From contig NZ_CP032698.1 in NCBI RefSeq assembly GCF_003627815.1, forward strand, positions 7,874,001 to 7,938,000: a stretch of 64,000 nt of DNA. The letters are read 5' to 3'. This stretch comes from Streptomyces hundungensis (GTDB lineage Bacteria > Actinomycetota > Actinomycetes > Streptomycetales > Streptomycetaceae). The notes below the pieces were generated by a model. That model ran no database searches. It was not told the DNA's origin and saw only the letters and a program-made list of their open reading frames with translations. Position 1 is the first letter of the stretch. Each line of letters begins with the position of its first letter. Both the position numbers and the translations under genes were made by a program. Below, piece by piece: positions 1 through 6,392 of this stretch.

Positions 1-471
1 ACGGCCCTGGCCCGGTTCCTCTTCGGACACGACCTGATCAGCACGGTGGTGTTCAAGCACATCGCCCCCGACCACCCGCTGCGCTGGCAGTTGACGGACT
101 TCCGGGCCGGCGAGGTGGGCGGCGACACCGACTGGCTGTGGGTGCGGCTGCTGGATGTTCCGCGGGCGCTGGCCGCCCGCGGCTGGTTCACGGACGGCGA
201 GCTCGTCCTGGAGGTCGACGACCCGTTCCTCGACGAACGCGGCCGCTACCTGCTGACCGTCCGGGACGGCAAGGGCGACTGCGTCCCGACGGACCGCGAG
301 CCCGACCTTTCCCTGGACGTGAGCGACCTGGGCTCGCTCTACCTGGGGGGCACCGCCCCGAGCACGCTCGTACGCGCCGGACACATCCGGGCCCACCGGC
401 CGGGCGCGATCGCCCTGGCCGACGCCCTGTTCCGCACCGACCGCTCCCCGCACTGCCTGCACTGGTTCTGA
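1..471 (+). CDS. Eis-like GNAT N-acetyltransferase, C-terminal part (5' end outside window)
   Basis: The reading frame is open from the first base, so the gene starts upstream of the window; 156 residues are visible. They match the C-terminal half of Eis-type acetyltransferases: an SCP2-like domain with the family stretch LDVPRALAARGW followed by a beta-rich segment ending in HCLHWF. In Eis enzymes the C-terminal phenylalanine carboxylate contributes to catalysis, and a terminal F is present here. Known members acetylate amines such as aminoglycosides or lysine side chains using acetyl-CoA. The substrate of this one cannot be told, because the GNAT domains lie outside the window. Confidence 0.8.
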   Translation, partial: TALARFLFGHDLISTVVFKHIAPDHPLRWQLTDFRAGEVGGDTDWLWVRLLDVPRALAARGWFTDGELVLEVDDPFLDERGRYLLTVRDGKGDCVPTDREPDLSLDVSDLGSLYLGGTAPSTLVRAGHIRAHRPGAIALADALFRTDRSPHCLHWF

Positions 472-598
472 CCCGGACCGGAAGCGGCTGCCCCAGTCCA
501 TCAGCACCGCAGGGAAGGGCTCGGGCGTGGTCGATCAGAGGCGGGATGTACGCGCCGATGCGTGTGCGTCCGCCGATGGGCGGGCGCATTCTGAAGAC

Positions 599-997
599 AT
601 GACCGAGCGCGACGACTTCCTGGCGTGGATCAAGACCGACCTGTACGAGGCGGAGCTCGCCCTGCACAACGGCGACGCGGCCCCCCGCCGTGCGCTGTGG
701 TCACGCACGGAGCCCGTCAGCGTGCTCGGGGCATGGCGCAACGCCTTCGGTCAGCGGGAGGTCACGGAGCTGTTCACCGCGTTGGGGAAGACCTTCTCCC
801 ACTGCACGTCGTACGAGTTCGAGCTGTTGTCGTACGACGTGGTGGGAGACATGGCCTATACGGCGGGCCTGGAGCACACCTCCACCTCCGTCGGCGGAGC
901 GCCGCGCACCTACACGTTGCGGGCCACGCAGACGTACCGCCGGGAAGACGGCCGGTGGCTGGTGGCCCACCGTCATGGGGACACCGTGACCGACTGA
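599..997 (+). CDS. NTF2-like / SnoaL-like family protein
   Basis: A 132-residue cytoplasmic protein. It has an N-terminal helix, then a run of strands ending in TYRREDGRWLVAHRHGD, the usual last strand of the NTF2-like (DUF4440/SnoaL) cone fold. Members are small enzymes or ligand-binding proteins, so no reaction can be assigned. The ATG at 599 is preferred because residues encoded upstream of it (from a possible start at 527) look non-coding. It lies 127 bases downstream of the Eis-like gene and may be transcribed alone. Confidence 0.7.
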   Translation: MTERDDFLAWIKTDLYEAELALHNGDAAPRRALWSRTEPVSVLGAWRNAFGQREVTELFTALGKTFSHCTSYEFELLSYDVVGDMAYTAGLEHTSTSVGGAPRTYTLRATQTYRREDGRWLVAHRHGDTVTD

Positions 998-1106
998 GCG
1001 GTTCTTCCGCTCGGGCCCTCGCGTCGAGGGCGCGGGCGTACGGGCCGCCGGGCCGCGCGGCGTCGGGCCGCACGGCCACCGGGCGAGCCCCCGACCAGAC
1101 GCCGGC

Positions 1107-1580
1107 TCAGTGCTCGGCGCTGGGGACGGCGAGCGGGCTCGCCGGGGCCTTCTTCTTGGCCGCTTCCATCTCCTCGCCGAGCTCCGTCAGGCGGTTGCGG
1201 CCCATGGCCTTGCGCAGTTCGGGGAACCAGTCCTTCTCCTCCTCCTCGACGTGATGACGGACGTTCTCCATGAGGACGGTCATCTTGGCGTCGAAACGCT
1301 CGTCGCTCGGGTCGAGGTCCTTGAGTTCGGAGAGCATCCACAGCACGACGTGGTGCTCTTCGACGCTCTCCAGAGCCTGGTCCTTGGTGTCGGGGGCGGC
1401 CTCGCGGGCCGCCGGGTAGAAGATCTTCTCCTCGATCCAGGTGTGGGTGGTGAGTTCCTCGATCACCCGGTCCGCGATCTTCCGCTTTTCGGCGTGGGCG
1501 TTGTCGCCGGCCTTCTCGAACTCCTTGAAGAGCTTTTCCACCGTCTTGTGGTCTTCCTTCAGCAGCACGATGCCGTCCAC
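1107..1580 (-). CDS. Hemerythrin domain-containing protein
   Basis: A 157-residue protein with the hemerythrin pattern of histidines and acids on four helices: LLKEDH near the N-terminus, a HxxxE motif in ELTTHTWIEE, EEHHVVLW, and a second HxxxE motif in VRHHVEEEEKDWF. These residues normally bind a non-haem di-iron centre that senses or stores O2 or NO. The GTG at 1580 is chosen because GAGGAG sits just upstream. The C-terminus is a lysine- and alanine-rich tail. Such proteins are common stress genes in Streptomyces. Two GGGTAC hexamers lie upstream on the same strand. Confidence 0.85.
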   Translation of the reverse strand: MDGIVLLKEDHKTVEKLFKEFEKAGDNAHAEKRKIADRVIEELTTHTWIEEKIFYPAAREAAPDTKDQALESVEEHHVVLWMLSELKDLDPSDERFDAKMTVLMENVRHHVEEEEKDWFPELRKAMGRNRLTELGEEMEAAKKKAPASPLAVPSAEH

Positions 1581-1629
1581 GATCTCTCCTCGCTCGCCGT
1601 TGCGGGCGGTCGGCCCGCCCGGGGAGCGT

Positions 1630-1663
1630 GTACCCCCAAGTACGGCGAACCTGTCACGTACCC
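1630..1663 (-). promoter_or_regulatory. Possible sigma-B-like -10 elements upstream of the hemerythrin gene
   Basis: On the minus strand two GGGTAC hexamers (plus-strand 1630-1635 and 1658-1663) lie 50 and 78 bases upstream of the hemerythrin start. GGGTAC is the -10 core of streptomycete sigma-B-type promoters. For the second one a GTTC sits 13 bases further upstream, which is a base or two short of the usual 14-16 spacing, so the match is incomplete. Confidence 0.3.
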
Positions 1664-1729
1664 CCCGGATGGCCGCGAACGTGTGGGGCGCCCACCACCT
1701 CCGCATGACCACGGGCGGGTACGAGGACG

Positions 1730-2122
1730 TCAGGGGCAGGGGTCGAGAGGCTGCGCCACGGGGTGTGCCGCGTCCGGGCGGGGGCCCGGCACCACGGTCG
1801 GCAGGTCTGTTCTGTCCGACGGAGTGGGGGGCTTGGCGCGGAACGGAGCGAGGGCCGCGGCGAGGTGCCGCTGAAGGGTCTGGGGCAGGGGATCGCCGTT
1901 GATGGAATCGAGAACGTCCTCGGCGACCTGGTGCAGCTTGCAGTTGGTGTGCTGGGACACGGTGACCAGCACGGTCCAGGCGTCCTGGGGGCTGAGCTTG
2001 AACGACGCCATCAGCGCGCCACGGGCCAGGTCGATGGCCGGACGGGTCTTCATGGCCCGGCGCAGTTGCTCCACTTCGCGGTGGAGGGCCTCGTTGTCCT
2101 CAGCGGGGCTCTGCTCGTTCAC
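1730..2122 (-). CDS. ANTAR-domain RNA-binding antiterminator-like protein
   Basis: A 130-residue protein. A short coiled coil (EALHREVEQLRRAM) leads into an ANTAR domain, recognised by IDLARGALMASF, LSPQDAWTVLVTVSQHT and KLHQVAEDVL. ANTAR domains bind paired RNA hairpins and cause transcription antitermination. The protein has no sensor domain of its own, so it may depend on a partner. Its GTG start overlaps the stop of the STAS gene by four bases (GTGA), so the two are probably translationally coupled. The C-terminal 35 residues are proline-rich and look disordered. Confidence 0.8.
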   Translation of the reverse strand: MNEQSPAEDNEALHREVEQLRRAMKTRPAIDLARGALMASFKLSPQDAWTVLVTVSQHTNCKLHQVAEDVLDSINGDPLPQTLQRHLAAALAPFRAKPPTPSDRTDLPTVVPGPRPDAAHPVAQPLDPCP

Positions 2123-2532
2123 GCCGAACGCCTCAGGTCCGGCAAGGGCCGGTGGCCGGGGCGCCGATGGGTGTGGCCGGCGGCGGAGAACAGCGGCCAG
2201 GTGTGTGTCGCGGTGAGCAGTCTGTCCACCTGCGGGCGTGCGCCCCGGACGCGGATGAACTTGCCCTGCGCCAGGGCACGGTGGCGGATGCGCAGCAGCG
2301 CGCCGAGCCCGGAACAGTCGCAGAAGTCGACGCCGCGCAGGTCGAGGAGGAGTCCGTCGGCCGACCGGTCGAGCGCCTCGCGCAGGGCGCTGTAGAGGGG
2401 CTGGGCGCTGTCGATGTCGAGGTCTCCGAAGACACGCACGGCATCGGGTCCATCGAAGACGCGCACCGGCGGGTCGACCGACGGGCCCGCGAGGGGGTCC
2501 GTGGCCTGGGGGGACAGCTCTGGATCTTTCAC
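2119..2532 (-). CDS. STAS-domain anti-sigma factor antagonist
   Basis: A 137-residue SpoIIAA/RsbV-like STAS protein. The core reads VFGDLDIDSAQPL and then GVDFCDCSGLGALL; the serine before the glycine is the position phosphorylated by RsbW-type kinases in this family, so switching by phosphorylation is possible. A histidine- and arginine-rich tail follows. The GTG at 2532 has GGGGAG upstream; a longer reading from 2604 is possible. The gene is coupled to the ANTAR gene, which suggests a combined output of partner switching and antitermination. Confidence 0.8.
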   Translation of the reverse strand: MKDPELSPQATDPLAGPSVDPPVRVFDGPDAVRVFGDLDIDSAQPLYSALREALDRSADGLLLDLRGVDFCDCSGLGALLRIRHRALAQGKFIRVRGARPQVDRLLTATHTWPLFSAAGHTHRRPGHRPLPDLRRSA

Positions 2533-2631
2533 GGCAGGCTCCCCATGAGGACTCCACCCGACTAGGTCCCTCCAAATTTGCCCTTTCGTACCCTCGCCCG
2601 TCAAGAGATACCGGAAATCTATTTCGTCCTT

Positions 2632-2660
2632 TTGGATGCGTGAATCCGATCTCCTATGCT
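2632..2660 (+). promoter_or_regulatory. Sigma-70-type promoter for the winged-helix gene, leaderless transcript expected
   Basis: TTGGAT (2632-2637), 17 bases, then TATGCT (2655-2660). The next expected start of transcription, seven bases after the -10, falls on 2667, the A of the ATG of the downstream gene. The mRNA would therefore start at its own start codon. Confidence 0.6.
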
Positions 2661-2666
2661 GGGCGG

Positions 2667-2987
2667 ATGGGTGGAGTACCAGAAGCGCATACCGGATGGA
2701 CCTTCCTGACCAACCACGCCCGTGTCCTCGCCACGATCGCCGAGGACCACACCGTGCGCATACGCGACATCGCGGCGCACTGCCGGTTGACCGAGAGATC
2801 GGTGCAGAACATCATTTCCGACCTGGAGCGGGACGGGTACCTCACCCACACCCGCGAGGGCCGCTCCAACATCTACCGGGTCGCGCCCGACAGGTCGTTG
2901 CGCCACCCGGCCGACCAGCAGTCCACCGTCTCGGACCTGCTGTCCCTGCTGGCCCAGCACGACAGCATGCGGCCGGAACACCCGTAG
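2667..2987 (+). CDS. Winged helix-turn-helix (MarR/ArsR-like) transcriptional regulator
   Basis: A 106-residue protein that is little more than a winged helix: VLATIAEDHTVRIRDIAAH, then the recognition helix region LTERSVQNIISDLERDGYL and a wing with HTREGRSNIYRV. It probably binds DNA as a dimer; the ligand is unknown. The ATG at 2667 is preferred over the GTG at 2640 because a well-spaced promoter places the transcript start exactly there. It is divergent from the STAS-ANTAR pair and could regulate it. Confidence 0.75.
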   Translation: MGGVPEAHTGWTFLTNHARVLATIAEDHTVRIRDIAAHCRLTERSVQNIISDLERDGYLTHTREGRSNIYRVAPDRSLRHPADQQSTVSDLLSLLAQHDSMRPEHP

Positions 2988-3059
2988 GTTCTGGGGGAGC
3001 GGGGGCTGTTGAGCGACGACGATGCGCCCCCAAGTGAGCACCCTCGATTTAAGGGGCCG

Positions 3060-3098
3060 CCAGGGTCAGAGGTCCGCCAGCCAGGGTCAGAGGTCCGC
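3060..3098. repeat. 21-bp tandem duplication at the 3' end of the FAD/Rieske gene
   Basis: CCAGGGTCAGAGGTCCGC occurs at 3060-3077 and again at 3081-3098, a period of 21 bases. The gene's TGA (3089-3087) and last codons lie in one copy, and the other copy repeats the same stop just beyond it. Confidence 0.85.
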
Positions 3099-4631
3099 GG
3101 GGTCGCGCGGTTCGAGCGGTTCCAGCGCCGGGCCCTGGAGGACTTCGCCGTCGACGCCGAAGCGGGAGCCGTGGCATGGGCACTCCCACGTCCGTTCCGC
3201 GTTGTTGAAGGCGACGAGACAGCCCAGATGGGTGCAGACGGCGGACACGGCGTGCAGTTCACCCCGGTCGTCGCGGTGCACGGCGCAGGGCTTTCCCGCC
3301 GCACGGACCACAGTGCCCTCGCCCCGCTCCAGCTTGGCGACCGGGCCGTTGGTGCCCTCGCCCAAGGTGTCCAGGCGGTCCTTGACGAAGTGCTTGCCCG
3401 CGTCCATCTGGGCCTTGAGGAAATCGGTGGCCGAGCGCACGGCGGCACCGACCCGGCGCGGGTCGTAGAGCTCGGCCCACGGCTCCTGGCCGCCCGTCAC
3501 CAGGGAGGCGATGAGCTGTCCGGCCAGTACGCCACCGGTCAGGCCCCAGCCCGCGAAGCCCGTGGCGACGTACACGTTGTCCCCCGCCGTGGGCAGGCCG
3601 CCGATCAGGGGGAGGGTGTCCGTGGAGCTGTTGTCCTGCGCCGCCCAGCGGTGGTTGAGGGTGAACCCGGGGAAGCGCTCCTCGGCCCACGCGTGCAACC
3701 GGCCGTAGCCCGCCGCCGTGTCCTCGCCGGTGCCCGGGGCGAAGGCCTCACCGGTGAGGACCAGAAGCCGCTGTCCGTCAGGGAGGGGCGTGGTGCGCAG
3801 GGACCGCTTGCCCCCTTCCTCGGTGATGTACATGCCGCCGATGTCCTGGCCGGCGGGCAGCGGACCGGCGATCACCAGGTCGCGGTGCTGGGTGAGGCGG
3901 GTCGACAGGACGGCGTGGTCGAAGAGCGGATGGTGGGTGGCCACCACCACATGACGGGCGCGGACGGTGATCCCGGACGCCGTGGTGACCCGGCACGGAT
4001 CACCCCCGTCCACCCCGGTGACGCGGGTGTGCTCGTAGATCCGGGCGCCCTGGGCGACGAGGTCGTCGACGATGCCGCGCAGGTAGGCCAAGGGGTGGAA
4101 CTGCGCCTGGTTCTCGACCCTGACGGCGCCGGCCACCGGATACGGCAGATCGGTCTCGGTGACGAACGAGGCGTCGAGCCCCGCCGCGCGGGCCGCCTCG
4201 GCCTCGGCGCGAAGGGCCTCGACGCCGTCGGGCTGCTCGCAGTAGGTCAGGGCGGGGCGGCGTTCGAGCGAGCAGTCGACGCCGAGTTCGTCGGCCACCT
4301 CGACGACGTGGCGGAGCGCGGCGCTCTGCGAGCTCGCGTACAGACGGGCCGCCTCCTCGCCGTGCTTGTCCCGCAACGTGTCGTACACGGCGGTGTGCAG
4401 CGCCGTGACCTTGCCCGTGGTGTGGCCCGTCACGCCCCCCGCCAGCCGGTCGGCCTCGAGGACGATGACGCTCAGGCCCGCGCGGGTGAGTTCCCAGGCC
4501 GTGCTCAGCCCGGCGATGCCACCGCCGATGACCGCCGCGTCCACCTCGGCGGCGGCGTCCAGAGGGCCGAACGAGGGGAACTCGACCGTCTGCATCCAGT
4601 ACGACGGGCCGGGGACAGCGAGTGGCTTCAT
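3087..4631 (-). CDS. FAD-dependent oxidoreductase with C-terminal Rieske [2Fe-2S] domain
   Basis: A 514-residue two-domain protein. Residues about 30-400 form a DAO-type FAD domain (AAVIGGGIAGLSTAWEL, then VIVLEADR). Residues about 420-514 are a Rieske domain with CTHLGC at 466-471 and CPCHGS at 484-489: C466, H468, C484 and H487 are the expected cluster ligands, and C471 and C486 the extra pair of bc1-type Rieske domains. The architecture is known in actinobacteria and bacilli as a putative glycine/sarcosine-type oxidase, but the substrate is unknown. No signal peptide is visible. It faces the winged-helix gene convergently. Confidence 0.85.
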   Translation of the reverse strand: MKPLAVPGPSYWMQTVEFPSFGPLDAAAEVDAAVIGGGIAGLSTAWELTRAGLSVIVLEADRLAGGVTGHTTGKVTALHTAVYDTLRDKHGEEAARLYASSQSAALRHVVEVADELGVDCSLERRPALTYCEQPDGVEALRAEAEAARAAGLDASFVTETDLPYPVAGAVRVENQAQFHPLAYLRGIVDDLVAQGARIYEHTRVTGVDGGDPCRVTTASGITVRARHVVVATHHPLFDHAVLSTRLTQHRDLVIAGPLPAGQDIGGMYITEEGGKRSLRTTPLPDGQRLLVLTGEAFAPGTGEDTAAGYGRLHAWAEERFPGFTLNHRWAAQDNSSTDTLPLIGGLPTAGDNVYVATGFAGWGLTGGVLAGQLIASLVTGGQEPWAELYDPRRVGAAVRSATDFLKAQMDAGKHFVKDRLDTLGEGTNGPVAKLERGEGTVVRAAGKPCAVHRDDRGELHAVSAVCTHLGCLVAFNNAERTWECPCHGSRFGVDGEVLQGPALEPLEPRDPADL

Positions 4632-4696
4632 GTCCGGCGACTACCCCCCGAACCCCGGCCCGATGCCTGGACTACGCCGACTGCGCGGCCGCCCGA

Positions 4697-4714
4697 CCCC
4701 GACGTGGCAGCCCC
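4697..4714 (+). repeat. Left copy of direct repeat bounding the IS110 element
   Basis: CCCCGACGTGGCAGCCCC; matches 17 of 18 bases of the copy at 6217-6234. It marks the left junction of the element. Confidence 0.65.
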
Positions 4715-4973
4715 GTTATCTTCTTCGCGGTCCTGCAAGAGGGCCGCTGGCCTCCGGGCCCGGCATGACTGTTGCCCCCTGTCGAACGGATGACCTGGGG
4801 GGTGGTGTCACCGGGCCCGGGAGGTGCCGTCGGAGACGCTGATGAGAGGTCCGGCCACCACCCGGTCCGGCGCAATGCCGGACAGCTCGCGGGCGGCAGG
4901 TCTGCATAACGTGGATGCGCGCGTACGACACCACTGCCAAGGCCGGCACGTTCAACTCTGCTGGAAGGGCACG
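4715..4973 (+). ncRNA. Candidate IS110 bridge RNA in the non-coding left end
   Basis: IS110-group elements encode a structured bridge RNA between the left end and the recombinase gene, with two loops that pair to target and donor DNA. This stretch holds suitable structure: a long imperfect stem of 4749-4763 with 4811-4828 (GGGCCCGG arms), an inner C5/G6 stem (4775-4779 with 4797-4802) around a loop, and a perfect 7-bp hairpin GTCCGGC/GCCGGAC (4865-4871 with 4877-4883). RNA ends and guide loops are not resolved here. Confidence 0.5.
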
Positions 4974-6182
4974 ATGTTCGACACCGAAGACGTAGGCGTG
5001 TTCCTCGGCCTGGACGTCGGCAAGACCGCTCATCACGGCCATGGGCTCACCCCGGCCGGGAAGAAGGTCTTCGACAAGCCGATGCCCAACAGCGAGCCGA
5101 AACTGCGGGCCGTCTTCGACAAGCTGACCGCGAAGTTCGGCACCGTCCTGGTGATCGTGGACCAGCCCGCCTCCATCGGAGCCCTCCCGCTGACCGTGGC
5201 CCGGGACGCGGGCTGCAAGGTCGCCTACCTGCCCGGACTCGCGATGCGCCGCATCGCCGACCTCTACCCGGGCGAGGCCAAGACCGACGCGAAGGACGCC
5301 GCGGTGATCGCGGACGCCGCCCGCACCATGCCGCACACGCTGCGCTCTCTGGAGCTGACCGACGAGATCACCGCCGAACTCACCGTCCTGACCGGCTTCG
5401 ACCAGGACCTCGCCGCCGAGGCAACCCGCACCTCCAACCGGATACGCGGCCTGCTCACCCAGTTCCACCCCTCGCTGGAACGCGTCCTCGGCCCCCGCCT
5501 GGACCACCCCGCCGTCACCTGGCTGCTGGAACGCTACGGCTCCCCGGCCGCCCTGCGGAAAGCCGGCCGCCGCAGACTCGTCGAACTCATCCGGCCCAAG
5601 GCCCCGCGCATGGCTACCCGGCTGGTCGACGACGTCTTCGACGCCCTGGACGAACAGACCGTGGTCGTTCCCGGCACCGGCACCCTCGACACGGTCGTGC
5701 CCTCCCTGGCCCGATCGCTCGCGGCGGTCCACGAACAACGCCGGGCCCTGGAAGCCCAGATCAAAGCCCTGCTGGAGGACCACCCTCTTTCCAAGGTCCT
5801 GACCTCGATGCCAGGGGTCGCGGTCAGGACCGCCGCAGTTCTGCTGGTCACCGTCGGCGACGGCACCAGCTTCCCCACCGCCGCCCACCTGGCCTCCTAC
5901 GCCGGCCTCGCCCCGACAACGAAGTCCTCGGGGACCTCGATCCACGGCGAACACGCACCACGAGGCGGAAACCGGCAGCTCAAACGCGCAATGTTCCTGT
6001 CCGCGTTCGCAGCCCTGCACGATCCCGCCTCCCGCACCTACTACGACAAATGCCGGGCCCGGGGAAAGACCCACACCCAGGCCCTGCTCCGCCTCGCCCG
6101 CCACCGCATCAGCGTCCTGTTCGCCATGCTCCGCGACGGCACCTTCTACGAACCACGCGTCCCTGAAGCAGCCGTCGCATGA
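4974..6182 (+). CDS. IS110-family transposase (DEDD recombinase)
   Basis: A 402-residue recombinase. The N-terminal RuvC-like domain has GLDVGK (D14), VIVDQP (D63) and KTDAKDA (D105, D108); the spacings 49, 42 and 3 are those I recall for the family's DEDD tetrad, with D in place of the usual E at the second site. The C-terminal Tnp domain has MPGVAVRTAAVLL and SYAGLAPTTKSSG, where the nucleophilic serine is expected (S318 or S319). The length is normal and the frame intact, so the element may be active. The ATG at 4974 starts directly before the RuvC-like domain; the frame runs further upstream but that part looks non-coding. Confidence 0.9.
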   Translation: MFDTEDVGVFLGLDVGKTAHHGHGLTPAGKKVFDKPMPNSEPKLRAVFDKLTAKFGTVLVIVDQPASIGALPLTVARDAGCKVAYLPGLAMRRIADLYPGEAKTDAKDAAVIADAARTMPHTLRSLELTDEITAELTVLTGFDQDLAAEATRTSNRIRGLLTQFHPSLERVLGPRLDHPAVTWLLERYGSPAALRKAGRRRLVELIRPKAPRMATRLVDDVFDALDEQTVVVPGTGTLDTVVPSLARSLAAVHEQRRALEAQIKALLEDHPLSKVLTSMPGVAVRTAAVLLVTVGDGTSFPTAAHLASYAGLAPTTKSSGTSIHGEHAPRGGNRQLKRAMFLSAFAALHDPASRTYYDKCRARGKTHTQALLRLARHRISVLFAMLRDGTFYEPRVPEAAVA

Positions 6183-6216
6183 CCAGCTCAGGCTTGACGA
6201 AGGACATAGAGGCACC

Positions 6217-6234
6217 CCCCGACGTGGCCGCCCC
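6217..6234 (+). repeat. Right copy of direct repeat bounding the IS110 element
   Basis: CCCCGACGTGGCCGCCCC; one mismatch to the copy at 4697-4714. It starts 35 bases after the transposase stop codon. Confidence 0.65.
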
Positions 6235-6392
6235 TCGGGGTTCGCCCCTGCCTGCCGAGTTGACGCGGCACAACCCGCGAAACCGTCCGCACCCCGTCGG
6301 CGTCGGCGGAGCCGCCGTGCCGTTACGAGGCGACGGCGTCGGGTACCGATGACGGATCGGCGCGCCGGTGCCCGGGGCAGAGGGAGGTAGAC

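Larger units (their letters stand above)
4697..6234 (+). mobile_element. IS110-family insertion element, about 1.52 kb
   Basis: One recombinase gene lies between two near-identical 18-bp direct repeats whose starts are 1,520 bases apart, the normal size for IS110 elements. The layout fits the IS110 group: a long non-coding left end (about 260 bases before the gene) and a short right end (about 35-50 bases after it), with no terminal inverted repeats. The exact ends within the repeats cannot be fixed from one copy. The element lies between the FAD/Rieske gene and the molybdopterin oxidoreductase, apparently in intergenic DNA. Confidence 0.7.

Noticed and set aside
3009..4793. A 594-codon plus-strand frame antisense to the FAD/Rieske gene
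   Set aside because: No domain features; the minus-strand frame has FAD and Rieske motifs at the right places.
6322..6346. A sigma-B-type promoter upstream of the molybdopterin oxidoreductase
   Set aside because: GGGTAC is present, but the element 15 bases upstream is GTTA and does not fit GNNT.
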